This document shows positions 44,692-55,500 of a stretch of 64,000 nucleotides of DNA, in pieces. Within the stretch, counting starts at the first letter, position 1. Every line of letters starts with the position of its first letter. The notes beneath the pieces were generated by a model, which did no database searches, was not told where the DNA came from, and saw only the letters and a list, made by a program, of their open reading frames with translations. Both the position numbers and the translations under genes were made by a program. Source of the stretch: Trichobilharzia regenti (lineage: Eukaryota > Platyhelminthes > Trematoda > Strigeidida > Schistosomatidae); the NCBI GenBank assembly GCA_944472135.2, contig OX235270.1, forward strand, positions 82,469,168 through 82,533,167, given 5' to 3'.

Positions 44692-45270
44692 GCGTCAACC
44701 TGAGAAGGGTTGTAGGCGTACTGCTGTAAGTCCTACAATTCTTCAAAGGGTAGCGCATCAATGATCAGTCCAGTGTGCTTGGTGTGTGATTTTGTACATA
44801 TGTTCATATTGTATATACTGAATTGATATCATCTGTCATCTAGCTGTTGGTAATTCTGTTTGTGTCCGGATGACTTCCACTTGTATCATCAACCTGAGAA
44901 GGAATGTAGGCGTACTGCTGTAAGTCCTACGGTTCTTCAAGGGTAGTTTATCGTGTCAGAATCCACAACATTTGATGTGTTGATTGTACATATGTATGTG
45001 TTAAATAATTGTGTGAGTTCCAATTGATGTAATTGTTGGTTAATCTTGTTTGTGTCCGTACATTCCACAAATTACAATCGTCAACCTGTGAAGGGTTGTA
45101 GGCGTACTGGTGTAAGTCCTGGAATTCTTCAAAGGAATTCCACCAAGACATGATCGGCGAGGTTGTTTGTACTATTTGTATATACGTGTGGTGTGTCATA
45201 TCAATTGGTGTTTTTGGATTCATTGTGTTTACTTGTTGTTTTCGTGTCTTGTTGTTATTGCGTAATTTTG
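44692..45270 (+). repeat. Three imperfect ~190-bp tandem repeats in the BEL-like 3' region
   Basis: Units begin near 44692, 44887 and 45079, each with 'tcaacctg(a/t)gaagg', then 'gtaggcgtactg' and 'tgtaagtcct', then a TGTG-rich stretch and 'tttgtgtccg'. The same block occurs reversed at 58830-59300, and one hybrid unit at 63078-63195. Possible roles are packaging or RNA structure; none is proven. Confidence 0.8.
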
Positions 45271-45832
45271 TTAAAATTTTCGTCGTGATTATTTCTGAAG
45301 TTGTTTCGAGCCTTCTACATCCATGAATGAATTGATTGATGTTAAGGACAGCAGATGGGGCGTATACGCCGGGGAGGCTAGGCTATTGCTGAGAATGAAA
45401 CGCATACGGAGATAATTGTTAGCTGCGGTCTAACACGCCGGAGAGAAAGAGTGTAAACGACTGAGGCTCGCATGCGTCACCGTTACTAGAACTGAGGCAG
45501 AATGAGTGACAAGCGATTGCAGTGGTAATTGGTAATGAGTAGATAAGAGGATGTGCGTAGAGTATCGTGAGGTGCTGCCATGGTCACGTTGCATTCTGCA
45601 AGAGTCATTCTAGTAAGTGGAGATTGTGTTGCAAGAGGATGCTTTTAACTGGAATCGCAGGCCGTCATTGATGTGTGAGATTGTGCAGTGGGTATGCTTG
45701 TGGTGTGTTGGCTTTTCTGTTTGTTTTCCATTTCAGCTCTATCCGTGTGACCCAGGTTCTCGCAATGGCATCCAAGTCAACGTGTATTGGTCGTGAAGGA
45801 AAAAATGGTTGGATCCGTTTTTTGCCGGGGAG
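45271..45832 (+). other. BEL-like element A, 3' noncoding region
   Basis: No long frame. Ends 'ccggggag' just before the 3' LTR, a short purine-rich stretch that could prime plus-strand synthesis. Its reverse complement matches 58148-58700. Confidence 0.7.
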
Positions 45833-46201
45833 TGTCAATGGAGTTGAAGATTGAACGATCAATTCTTGGTTGTTTGCTCAAAATCAACTTCCTCGATTTT
45901 CGCGGAGGCATCAATACGACAGTCATCGTCTCATCGGTCGCTGTTTAGAAAGAAGAGTGAAACATCGTCAGAAGTAACATAACGATTTATTATTGTAATA
46001 TTTGTTTACAGACCTTAGTTTGCTTAGTTCGCTTATTCCTTTTATATGTTGGTGTAACAATACAGAAATATCAAACGGAAGATCGGTGTTTTGGGTTTTG
46101 CGTCCGTTATAACTAAGCGTTTCTGAGAAATCTTCTAAGAACAGCGTGGGCCCGAGCGTAGCGAGAGCTGGGCATTAACGGTTTATGAGACTTGGCTGAC
46201 A
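45833..46201 (+). repeat. BEL-like element A, 3' LTR
   Basis: 369 bp, ending GGCTGACA, followed directly by the GCTTG duplication (46202-46206) and the rest of the Ty3/gypsy LTR. Confidence 0.93.
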
Positions 46202-46206
46202 GCTTG

Positions 46207-46325
46207 TTTTGGTTTCGAAATATATCACGTAGTTTTGATGATCAAGTATCGGCTTTTGCTTTGTCTTTCGTACGCGAGAACTAATAAGTCGGAGGCTGTG
46301 TAAGAGAATTCCGTCAACCTTCAAA
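46207..46325 (+). repeat. Ty3/gypsy 5' LTR, second part
   Basis: Continues the LTR interrupted at 42221 and ends CTTCA. Its match to 51076-51188 is poor (roughly one base in five differs by eye), in contrast to the near-identical first part. Confidence 0.8.
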
Positions 46326-46328
46326 CTG

Positions 46329-46346
46329 GTGAGCCCAACCGTGAAC
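46329..46346 (+). promoter_or_regulatory. Ty3/gypsy primer-binding site (putative)
   Basis: Three bases after the LTR end comes TGGTGAGCCCAACCGTGA, opening with the TGG expected to pair with a tRNA CCA terminus. tRNA not identified. Confidence 0.65.
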
Positions 46347-46438
46347 TTCATCTTCGATAAATCCGTGGATAACCACGGTGAGTTCGTTCCATTTTGTATT
46401 TGTTCTTGTACCATATATTATTCGACATAATTTTCGTC

Positions 46439-47266
46439 ATGAGTGATCTTAGTCCCAAGGTCATCCGTATCCGCTCAACTCCTAAAACCATTCAGCTCGT
46501 ACCATACTGGCCAGATAATGCTGAAACGTGGTTTCTGCTAGCTGAAGCAGATTTTTGTGAGCATGGGATAACCGATCAACGTTCACAGTTACTTGCAGTT
46601 ATTCACGCCCTACCGCGGGAATTCAGCAAGTACGTAACATCACAGATGTTGAGTCCCGAGGTAAGTAACTCGTACGAGTTGCTCAAAGCATCCCTCCTCA
46701 GGAGAAACGTTCTCACGGACCGACAACGTCTAGATGAATTATTTCGTAACATCGAGTTAGGAGATCAGTCAGCCGTGAGCATGCTGACAAGAATGAGAGA
46801 AGTCTTGGCCAAAGTCAGTTCGACGAAGGACTATTTAGAGAACTCTTCTTATCCAAGTTGCCACAGTCTGTACAGACCGTACTTGTGACACTTCAGGGTA
46901 CTGTAATAGAGGACTTAGCTATTACTGCAGATAGGATTCTAGAGATTACCAAACGGTCTGTTCCCGAAATATGCTCGATGACTAAGCAGACTTCGAGTAA
47001 GGATCCTGCAATGATAGAGTTATGCAACTCCATCCAGCAGATGTTTAGGTCAAACATGCCTTCTAAATCCTCCGACCGTCGTCCTAAATCTCCTCAACGC
47101 AGGAACTCACGTGGTCGATCTAAGTCCAAACCACGTTCACTGAAAAACCCTGACTGGTGCTGGTACCACAACACCTATGGCCAAGAAGCGAAGTGTTGCC
47201 GTAAGCCTTGTAACTTCGGAAATGTCTCAAAGTCTGTGGGAAACTATCCCGCCGGCACGCGTTAGC
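46439..47266 (+). pseudogene. Ty3/gypsy gag, frameshifted
   Basis: Starts at ATG 46439 ('MSDLSPKV'), with a capsid-like part ('PYWPDNAETWFLLAEADF', 'LLRRNVLTDRQRLDELF'). Around 46825-46860 the frame shifts: the first frame stops at 46888, while the next carries on with 'LPQSVQTVLVTL' and runs to a stop at 47263-47265. The second half has an Arg/Ser-rich stretch and a Cys-His motif ('WCWYHNTYG', then 'KCCRKPC') typical of many animal Ty3/gypsy gags. The shift is mid-domain, so it is more likely damage than programmed frameshifting. Confidence 0.8.
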
Positions 47267-47694
47267 GGCAACCGTCGCCGGTGGCACTAGCCGCCTACTT
47301 TACATCCATGATGTGATAAGCCAGACTCGATACTTAGTCGACACAGGCGCCGAAGTCAGCGTCCTTCCTGCTACAGCAGCAGATCGACAGAAGGAACCTA
47401 CCTTCAACTTACAGGCTGCAAATGGAAAACCAATCGCAACCTTTGGTAGGAAATACGTCTATCTGAACGTAGGTTTACGCAAACCTATTCGATGGATTTT
47501 CCTTCTCGCTGACGTTACAATGCCCATCATTGGCACGGACCTACTTAATCATCATGATTTACTCGTAGACGTCCGCCGAAAACGACTGATTGACAATACT
47601 ACTAGTCTGTCTATCAAAGGCATCAGCTACATAGGCCCTAGTTTGTCACCCGTTAAGATAAAGGCAATCTTGATCCAACTTTTCAACCTATGTT
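47250..47694 (+). CDS. Ty3/gypsy aspartic protease
   Basis: The catalytic '[14 protein letters not shown]' lies at about 47332-47373 and the partner motif 'IIGTDLL' at about 47527-47547. The frame opens upstream of 47313 as '[19 protein letters not shown]', overlapping the end of gag in another frame, as usual in Ty3/gypsy. It stops at 47694-47696, where the downstream pol frame takes over with a one-base shift ('DKYPELN' in the next frame). Processes gag-pol in intact elements. Confidence 0.8.
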
Positions 47695-50391
47695 GACAAG
47701 TATCCGGAACTTAATTGCCCGTCGAACGACCTACCGTGCATAACCAGCAATGTTATGCACCACATCATTACCACAGGACAACCTGTGACATCTAAAGCAC
47801 GACGATTAGCTCCTGACAAACTGAGAATCGCCAGGAATGAATTTGACCATATGCTTACCCTTGGCATCATTCGACCTTCGAATAGCCCATGGGCATCCCC
47901 ACTTCATATGGTTCCGAAAAAGGATAGCAACGATTGGCGACCCACCGGTGATTACCGGCGAGTGAATGCCAAAACAACCCCTGATTGCTACCCGTTGCCT
48001 CATATACACGACTTGACGGCAACCTTATCCGGCGCGACTATATTCTCCAAAATCGACTTGGTTAAAGCGTATAACCAAATCCCGATGGCAACAGAAGACA
48101 TCCCGAAAACGGCTATCATTACGCCTTTCGGACTTTTTGAATTTCTACGTATGCCATTCGGTCTCCGGAATGCAGCCCAAACATTCCAACGCTTCATTGA
48201 CGAAGTATTTCGCGGTCTCGACTTTGTATACGCATACTTAGACGACTGCCTCATTGCCAGTCCAGACAAGGAAACTCACCTTAGGCACTTGGACTTGGCA
48301 TTTGAAAGGTTACGCCAACATGGTGTTACCATTAATATTCAAAAGTGTCAAATCGGTGTTGACTCACTCGACTTTCTGGGTCACACTATTGACTGCAAGG
48401 GCATTCGCCCACTGGCTACTAAGGTCGAGGCTATACTGAACTTTCCAGAGCCACAGACGGTGAAAAGTCTCCGCACTTTTAACGGCTTAGTAAGTTATTA
48501 TCGACGCTTTATTCCCAACTGTGCCTCTTTGATTCAGCCATTGACAGACCTCCTTCGAGGGAATAACAAGTCCATAGAACTTGACGCGTCTGCTCGAAAT
48601 GCTTTTACCCAGATTAAAAAAGCTATTGCGAATGCCACACTTCTGATGTATCAGGATCCAACGGCACCGTTAAGTATCTCGGTTGATGCATCAAACACTG
48701 CAATCGGCGCAGTTCTACAACAGCTAGTTGACAAAGAGTGGCAACCACTCGCCTTTTTCTCCCGGCGCCTTCAATTAGCTGAAACGAAGTACAGCACATT
48801 CGGCAGAGAACTTCTGGCTATGTACTGTGCTATACGACATTTTAGACATTCGGTAGAGGGTCGTGAATTTATAATTTTTACGGATCACAAACCTCTGACG
48901 TACTCTCTGAACTCACCTTCAGATAAGTATTCACCCAGGGAATCACGACAACTGGATTACGTCTCACAGTTTACATCAGATATTCGCCATGTATCCGGAG
49001 TAAACAACACTGTGGCAGATGCCTTGTCGCGCGTTTGTTCCCTCACCCAAATCGACGGCATAGACCTAGTAAAACTGGCTCGTCTTCAAAAAGAAGATAC
49101 CGAGCTTCAACATGAGTTGTCGAAAACAACTCTACAATTAGCTGAGAAACCCTTAGGTATGGGAAGAGATACTATTCTATGCGACATTTCCACGAGTACT
49201 CCTCGCCCCATCGTGCCTAAAAGTTATCGCCGTAACGTCTTCAATACGTTGCATGGCTTATCTCACCCAGGTATTCGAACTACTGTCAAGCTCGTAACTA
49301 GTCGGTTTTGTTGGCCTGGCATTAATAAAGAAGTAAGGGAATGGGCACACACGTGCTTAGCTTGTCAAAAGTGCAAGGTGATAAGACACACCAAAAGCCC
49401 ACTTGGCACCTTTCTTCTCCCTGACGCTCGTTTCGAACACGTCCATATAGATTTGGTTGGACCCCTTCCTGAATCACATGGATATACCTATATTTTAACT
49501 TGCATCGATCGCTTCACACGATGGCCGGAAGCAGTACCCATCAAGGACGTATCTGCTGAAACAGTCGCACGCGTCTTCGTAGAAAGATGGATCGCTAACT
49601 TTGGATGCCCATCTTCCATAACAACTGATCGCGGGCGGCAATTCGAAAGTGGCTTATTCTTCGCCCTGACTAAAATCATAGGTTGCATGCGATTTCGAAC
49701 AACAGCCTACCATCCTCAAGCTAATGGTATGGTAGAACGTCTACACAGACAGCTGAAAGCTGGTCTGTCAGCTGCAAACACCACCCATTGGACTGAATCC
49801 CTTCCGTTAGTTCTCCTAGGGATACGAAACGCCTTGAAAACCGATGCTGGTTGTACTAGCGCCGAGCTAGTATATGGCACGACACTGCGACTGCCTGGTG
49901 AATTTGTTTCTCCCTCGAGCTTCCCACCAGTGGTAGATCACGCTTCATACGTCAGCAGGCTTACAAACGCAATGCGTTCAGTTAAACCTGCTCCCCTTCG
50001 TCCACAGTCCATTGATGTTTTCGTTCATCCGTGTTTGAAAACTTCTTCACATGTATTTGTTCGTCGCGACTCTGTGCGCAGACCCCTGGAACCTCCATAC
50101 GACGGACCTTATAAAGTAATTAAACGTTCTGATAAATTCTTTGTCTTGGACAAAAACGGCCGCGAGGACACCGTCAGCATTGACCGTCTGAAACCGGCTT
50201 ACTTGGAGGGTAATCCTATTAGCATAGAGCTCAACGTACCCCAAAATCCACAAGTAACAGAAGATCGTGTAGACATCGATGAAGTCACTAGCACAGCGAC
50301 AGCTACCGAACCTTCTATCGAGCCTCCCAAGAAAACCCGTTCTGGACGCACCGTAAGGTTCCCAGAATATCTGCACACTTATTTGACTTAA
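47695..50391 (+). CDS. Ty3/gypsy pol: reverse transcriptase, RNase H, integrase
   Basis: The frame opens near 47695; an ATG at 47755 gives 878 residues. RT: '[11 protein letters not shown]' (about 61-71), '[14 protein letters not shown]' (97-110), 'MPFGLRNA' (133-140), 'YLDD' (161-164), 'LGHTID' (208-213). RNase H: 'SVDAS' (309-313), E352, 'TDHK' (376-379), 'VADALSR' (420-426). Integrase: HHCC zinc site (H500/H504 region, C534 and C537), then D566 ('HIDLVGPLP'), D625 ('TTDRG') and E661 ('NGMVERLH'). All catalytic residues are present. The tail after about residue 760 has an integrase C-terminal module. Copies RNA into DNA and inserts it in the nucleus. Confidence 0.93.
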   Translation, partial: DKYPELNCPSNDLPCITSNVMHHIITTGQPVTSKARRLAPDKLRIARNEFDHMLTLGIIRPSNSPWASPLHMVPKKDSNDWRPTGDYRRVNAKTTPDCYPLPHIHDLTATLSGATIFSKIDLVKAYNQIPMATEDIPKTAIITPFGLFEFLRMPFGLRNAAQTFQRFIDEVFRGLDFVYAYLDDCLIASPDKETHLRHLDLAFERLRQHGVTINIQKCQIGVDSLDFLGHTIDCKGIRPLATKVEAILNFPEPQTVKSLRTFNGLVSYYRRFIPNCASLIQPLTDLLRGNNKSIELDASARNAFTQIKKAIANATLLMYQDPTAPLSISVDASNTAIGAVLQQLVDKEWQPLAFFSRRLQLAETKYSTFGRELLAMYCAIRHFRHSVEGREFIIFTDHKPLTYSLNSPSDKYSPRESRQLDYVSQFTSDIRHVSGVNNTVADALSRVCSLTQIDGIDLVKLARLQKEDTELQHELSKTTLQLAEKPLGMGRDTILCDISTSTPRPIVPKSYRRNVFNTLHGLSHPGIRTTVKLVTSRFCWPGINKEVREWAHTCLACQKCKVIRHTKSPLGTFLLPDARFEHVHIDLVGPLPESHGYTYILTCIDRFTRWPEAVPIKDVSAETVARVFVERWIANFGCPSSITTDRGRQFESGLFFALTKIIGCMRFRTTAYHPQANGMVERLHRQLKAGLSAANTTHWTESLPLVLLGIRNALKTDAGCTSAELVYGTTLRLPGEFVSPSSFPPVVDHASYVSRLTNAMRSVKPAPLRPQSIDVFVHPCLKTSSHVFVRRDSVRRPLEPPYDGPYKVIKRSDKFFVLDKNGREDTVSIDRLKPAYLEGNPISIELNVPQNPQVTEDRVDIDEVTSTATATEPSIEPPKKTRSGRTVRFPEYLHTYLT

Positions 50392-50890
50392 CGAAGTCGT
50401 GTGATTCACGCAACTCATTCGTTTGTGGTACTGACTATTTTTTTTGACGTATCAATTTTTTTTATATACAGTACCACCGAACACAAATTTTTTTTTTAAC
50501 AGTTCATGTAACATACACAAAAAATTAATTAGATGTATTTTTTTTCGATGTTCTGAACTTAGCATTATTTTACTGTATAGTAAATGCACACAATTTTTTT
50601 TAACCAAAAAGCTCATTTCGTACATTTTCCTCGACATGGTTCTTAGCGTTCTTGTTTTCTTTTCCAGGTGCGACGGGCACTGGACAGGAAACAAACGAAG
50701 CACGGAATCCAACGAACAACAACGAGGAAGCTATGTACAAACACCCTATTAGCATAGGCAGACAAACCAGTAGGCATCCCACCAAGCCGCTCGGAAGATT
50801 TTTTTCACCCGAAAGGGAACCATCGAGTTTTTTTACTTCCGGCTGGTTCTGTCTTAGGGTCCTCACGACCCCACTAGGGGGGGAGTGAGC
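50392..50890 (+). other. Ty3/gypsy 3' noncoding region with purine tract
   Basis: Several long T runs (50440-50600), then 'aggggggg' and 'agtgag' at 50876-50889, a polypurine tract directly before the 3' LTR. The first 200 bases are repeated at 63420-63605. Confidence 0.75.
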
Positions 50891-51188
50891 TGTAGCGGTA
50901 AATAATTCCCCAAAATTATTGACCACAGCAATCACTCATTGGATGCTGACCACCACTGTTTAAGTCGACTTGTTTAGCTGAAGGCTTCCGGTCAAGCATC
51001 CCCGCCATTTGGTACCCCGTCGTGTAACGTGCACGATCACTAGCTAGCTAAGCGTTCGTCTAACGGCTTGTTTTGGTTCCTAAATATATCTGTTGGTTTG
51101 GACGATCAATTATTGGCTTTTGCTTTGTCTTTGGTACGCGAGAGTAAATTAATTAGAAGTTGTTGAACGAGATATCCGTCAAACTCTA
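50891..51188 (+). repeat. Ty3/gypsy 3' LTR
   Basis: 298 bp from TGTAGCGG to CTCTA, followed by the AACAT duplication. Uninterrupted. Confidence 0.88.
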
Positions 51189-51193
51189 AACAT

Positions 51194-52479
51194 GTATTGG
51201 ATCTTGCGTTAGTGTACTTCGTACTATCCGCTACCGTCAGCACCTTGGCCTCCTTCGTCTCCTAAACAATGTTCCACCAAACGTCGATTGCATTATCATT
51301 CTGCTGAAATCTGGTTGTAGAAGTAACGTTAGAGATTGAAATATAGTCATAATTAGTTGATAAAAACTGGAACTAAAAGGGCCGTAATTTTCTAATGCTC
51401 ATATGATCAAGGAAAACGAGCGTTAACAATTCAGCTTGGAGAACACAATATCATCGAAAAGAGCACATGGTAAATCAAAGTTAGGTCCATAACAAATCAG
51501 AGGTATCACACTCAAAAGCACCTGGGACTATCATATGCTAATCAGCATATCTCTTTTTCGAAGGGGTGCCACCTTTGCTTGATGGGTGTTAGGGAGTTCC
51601 AATCAATAGGCCACAATATACTGGCATGAGTTCATAAGAATTCAATAATATAAGTCTAACTTTCGGACTCTCTGAGTCCTTAAATCCATTATATGGCGCA
51701 GACATCAGTATCAAGTAACATTTTCTGATAGAAATGAAGCATACATAACTCATTTCAGCTACTTAATGACACCGATGACATGCACACCAGAAAAACATTT
51801 TTAATTTTAATTTCAACAGCATAGAAAAAATATAACTTATCATTAAACCCCCATAGTAATGGACTATGGTGCTGCAGTTAAAGGGGATATGCAATAGAGC
51901 CATCCAAGCACTTAGGGGAAAGGATTTCGAGAATATTGAGGCGGCAAATATCTCCTTAAAACTCTTGGCCTTGGAATTTCCAGGGATCAATATGATGGTT
52001 GATTTTTACTGCTTAATTCAGCTGTTGATGTGAAGCTAATCAGTAGGGCGACCGCGCCATAAGACACACTGTCGAGTTAAGTTCATTTATTTATGAGCAT
52101 TATCAGAATGATCGTTTGGGATAAAATCATCGCTTAAGCTGACTGAGCAGACATCACCGTCTTACGTTGCAGATCTCAAAATACATTTCGTATTTTAGAC
52201 CACTTGTTCGATGTTCTTATTTGGTCTGCAAAATTTTTTATCTCTATGTAGAACGAGAACACTATAAGCTGGAGGGCATGCAATTGTACTGTAATGTTAT
52301 TTACTTGTTTTCACCGACTCACTGTGCCTGTGCGTCTCAACGTCACCGGTTTGGCCTTTCTGTAAGTCGCTATTCTGTAACGTGTCCCTATGAGAAATAT
52401 ACTTTTTGAATTAGTAATCCGGTTACTTCGACTCAACGATAGTTTCACAGCTGACAGAAGATAAGAGGATTTTTTGACA
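51194..52479. other. Spacer, nothing recognised
   Basis: Short open frames on both strands (for example 51763-51990 minus and 52167-52409 plus) have no recognisable motif. No repeat shared with the rest of the window was noticed. Confidence 0.4.
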
Positions 52480-53505
52480 TTTCGTTTTTTATCGTATTTT
52501 CTTGTGCATTAGTTCAGACTGCGGTGTCTTGATCAACACTCTCAGCGGTACCGCCAACTTGTATTTCCAGGTTTCGGATTTATTGATTGGGGGGGAAGTC
52601 CTGAAGCTCTTGTTGACCCTTTTCTAATATAAATTTGTGCTTGACCAAACACCTCTACGACGAGTGAGTTGAAGGTGTTGACACCACTTTTCCGGGAATT
52701 TGTCTCAGGAGTTTATTATTCAGATTGAGAAACAGAAATCCATAGCGATATGGTTCCCTCTTGGCTTTTAAACTCTCCTCCTGTGTGTTCTGGGGTGTTC
52801 CAACCTGGTAGGTGGTGAAAGAGTTAAAAGATGTAGTGCTTAGATATAATATACAGTTTGGAACGCTGTAATGAAATTTTCTCTTTGCCTGGTGTATGAA
52901 AAGAAGGGTCTAGTCTTTCAGAGCATGAAAAACTTGTAATACGAAGGATCATAAGTATTGCCTTTCTTTGGACCCTTTCTAGATTGTGGGTCTCCCTTGA
53001 TAAAAGAACTTCAGGCATGGATACAGTTTTCCAGTCTTGACCTGACAGGATATGTATATAAAGAGGTGAACACATTTCCGGAGATTCTAGTGGACCCACT
53101 GTGTGCTACCGATAGAGATCTCTAATAATCAGCTGCCACCTTCTGACACTGTGTAAATTTTTGCGTTGTGACTTCTGATGACAACTACGTCCACATAAGT
53201 CCGAAATAACAGGGGAATTATCTCAAGTAATTCATATGAGATGACGCTTGCGTACGTGATTCGCATGGGGGTGCATTTCACTACGTTAATCGGGAGCATC
53301 GATTCTGTTTATCACTCTGACCTTTTGCTCAGGTCTCCATGCAGTGCGAGAGAATAACTATTGTCCTTCAAGTCTCTCTGAATATTTAAATCACCTGCTT
53401 GGAGCACCGGAGGGGAATCCGTGACGACAGGTGATACATAAATATATATATATATAAGGCCACCTTTGATTCCAAGACTACAGCTTTAATAACAGTCGTG
53501 CGTCA
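52480..53505 (-). mobile_element. Decayed CR1/jockey-type non-LTR element, RT C-terminal part
   Basis: The minus strand translates with stops and shifts to 'INVVKCTPMRI' (about 53265-53300, the late-RT 'N..KC' motif), then 'NLERVQRKAILMILRI' (about 52950-53000), a characteristic C-terminal motif of CR1/jockey RTs, then 'TGGEFKSQEG' and 'VNTFNSLV' further down (52640-52800). The longest open piece is 91 codons. The RT palm is missing. Confidence 0.7.
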
Positions 53506-53510
53506 CTTAC

Positions 53511-53881
53511 TTTCAATGAAGTTGAAGATTGAACGATCAGTTCATGGTTGTTTGCTCAAAACCAACTTTCCCAATTTTCGCCGAGGCATCAATACACCAG
53601 TCATCGTCTCATCGGTCGCTGTTCAGAAAGAAGTCAGCAGAAAACCGTCAGAAGTAATATTGTGATTTATTATTGTAATATTTGTTCATAGATCTTAGTT
53701 GTAAAGCTTAGTTGTACAATGGATATATGTTGGTGTTAGAATAAATAATTCTCGAGTCGTCAAACTGCGTTCTGGTTTTTGCGTTCGTTCGTACTAAGCG
53801 TTTCTGAGAAGCTTCGAGGAACAGCGTGAGTCCCAGCGTAGCAAGAGCTGGGCATTAACGGTTTGCGAGACGTGGTTGACA
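53511..53881 (+). repeat. BEL-like solo LTR (subtype 2)
   Basis: 371 bp, related to the element A LTR but of a distinct subtype: it has 'gtcagcagaaaaccgtc' where A has 'gagtgaaacatcgtc', and 'attctcgagtcg'. No internal region follows. It starts 'tttcaatg' rather than 'tgtcaatg' and ends 'ttgaca'. It separates two parts of a non-LTR relic. Confidence 0.85.
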
Positions 53882-54321
53882 ACTCCATTCCAGGGAGATG
53901 GCTAATAGGTCATAGTCACTGGGTCAGCTGTTTGAGCTGAAAACCTCTTGAGAAGACTCAGACGAAGGTCATCGAGCCCATCAACATGTTGTGCTGTGGC
54001 TAGCGAAATCACATTACTAAATGGGTTGTCCATAGATGATGTTAGGTTTTTCCAGTCAACTGTTCAGGCAGTGAAGTCCCCTGTTACACAAATCTAGCAT
54101 TAGGATGTTTCCTTGCTAGAAGACGTCTGTCCCATGACTTGTGAAGATGAGGATGAAAACGCCAATGTCGGTGAATTCAGACGTGAGAAATGCCTCTGTA
54201 AAAATGATGACATCCGGGATTTCAGGGTCTATTAAACAGATTCCAGGAATAAGTGTGGCAGATTATTATTTCAGCTTGATGCCACCGCACCGTACCCGTA
54301 CAACTTTCGGTAATATCATGC
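53882..54321 (-). mobile_element. Decayed non-LTR element, endonuclease part
   Basis: Minus strand reads, with stops, 'PDVIIFTEAFL' (about 54195-54230) and 'CVTGDFTA', then 'TVDW' (about 54055-54095), the AP-endonuclease motifs of CR1/jockey-type ORF2. It precedes the RT remnant at 52480-53505 in the same orientation, so both probably belonged to one element that lost its RT core. Confidence 0.7.
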
Positions 54322-54533
54322 TGTCAGCCACGTCTCGTAAACCGTCAATGCCCAGCTCTTGCTGCACTCGGGCTCACGCTGTTCCTTGAAGTGTTTCAGA
54401 AACGCTTAGTAATAACAGACGCAAAAACCAAAAGACCGATTGGCCACTCGAGAATTCTTTATTCTAACACCAACATATAAACAATGTTACAACTAAGGTT
54501 TGTGAACAAATAATACAATAATAAATCACAATA
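54322..54533 (-). repeat. Element B 3' LTR, distal part
   Basis: Reverse complement of the second half of the BEL-like LTR, from 'tgtcagcca' to 'caataataaatcacaata', where the CR1-like tail begins. Shares 'actcgagaattctttattcta' features with the solo LTR at 53511 rather than with element A. Confidence 0.85.
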
Positions 54534-55500
54534 ATAATAATAATAATAATAGTATATTCTCATTTTGTACATGAGAGACGCCAGTTTACAGGCATCATCA
54601 ATATGATAAATTACATATACGATTAGCAATCATAATTAATAATAATGTTTTAATAAAATACACATTTTTTCCTACTTGTGTAGGACACACCAAATATACA
54701 GGCATGGATAAGCATTATATAAATTTCATAAATTTGGTTTATGGTTAAGTTACATGGTTGCTGGCGTTTTTGTCTTAGGTCTGTGGGAACAATATGATAA
54801 CCAGTCATTCAATGGAGCACGTCATGAAATATAGGAATATTAACTTCGCATTAACAAAAAAACCCAAGTAAGTTTTGGATGGATTAAAAATACTTGGGAA
54901 AAAATAAAGCTTGAAGTAATTCCTCAATATAACTTGGGTGTGTACAAATCCGAATCTTATTTTTGATTTGATTTATATCCAAATTGGGTAATAAGGAAGC
55001 TATTTTTACAGATACGATCAGTTATGTTATAAGCTACAATCGTGACGTTGTATTACAAATAGATACTTTTCCATTGGTATAAGAGTATATTCCACAAATG
55101 TAATCCAGGTTGCGTCGTGGAGAAAGTTAATTCGTTATTAACCAGGCAACTGAAAGATACGGGACCAATAATGTTTGCAGATCATTTGTCATTGTAAATG
55201 GTCAAATATCCACATTATTCATTCTCATTCAAAAAGTCAAATGGAAGCTGAAATGGTGAGAGAAAAAAGAAGACAAACAACAGCAACGCAAAAGAAAGCA
55301 ACGGGAGTCCTTAAGGAGTGATTAATAAATATATACATATATATTCTGTTTAGTAACTGTGGTTATTTTGGTACACAAACTAACTAGTCCCGTTATGCTA
55401 ACTTTTATATTATGTGTAAACTAAATATTACTGTCCTGTGTAGAAATGTTAATCATCTAGTTCCAATAATATTAAAATTTATAATTGTAGTTTGTTGTAA
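54534..55500 (-). other. CR1-like 3' noncoding region and (ATT)n tail
   Basis: AT-rich, no long frame. The part next to the microsatellite ('acatgagagacgccag', then 'ttacaggca') resembles the start of the repeats at 61645 and 63606, so these belong to related CR1-type subfamilies. Confidence 0.65.

Larger units (their letters stand above)
42222..46201 (+). mobile_element. BEL/Pao-like non-autonomous LTR retrotransposon A (nested, recent)
   Basis: Two 369-bp LTRs (42222-42590 and 45833-46201), TGTCAATG...GGCTGACA, differing at one base seen by eye. Flanked by the 5-bp duplication GCTTG. The internal region has one long gag-like frame and about 1.1 kb of noncoding sequence with three imperfect 190-bp repeats; protease, RT and integrase are missing. 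It sits inside the 5' LTR of the Ty3/gypsy element. Reversed relatives lie at 54322-62758, and fragments at 53511-53881 and 62759-63195. It must depend on enzymes from other elements. Confidence 0.9.
42042..51188 (+). mobile_element. Ty3/gypsy LTR retrotransposon (5' LTR split by a nested element)
   Basis: LTRs start TGTAGCGG. The 5' LTR is 42042-42221 plus 46207-46325; the 3' LTR is 50891-51188. The 5-bp sequence AACAT lies at both outer edges (42037-42041, 51189-51193) as a target-site duplication. Inside are gag, protease and a long RT-RNase H-integrase frame, a primer site and a purine tract. The LTRs are about 298 bp when the insertion is removed. Gag and the protease-RT boundary carry frameshifts, so this copy is probably not autonomous despite its open pol frame. 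Resembles the Ty3/gypsy elements known from schistosomes; exact family not assigned. Confidence 0.9.

Noticed and set aside
44948..45223. 91-codon frame and its mirror at 58783-59034
   Set aside because: Both are antisense products of the 190-bp repeat region in two copies of the same element; no domain.
51763..52409. 75- and 80-codon frames in the spacer
   Set aside because: No recognisable motif, no splice or codon evidence.
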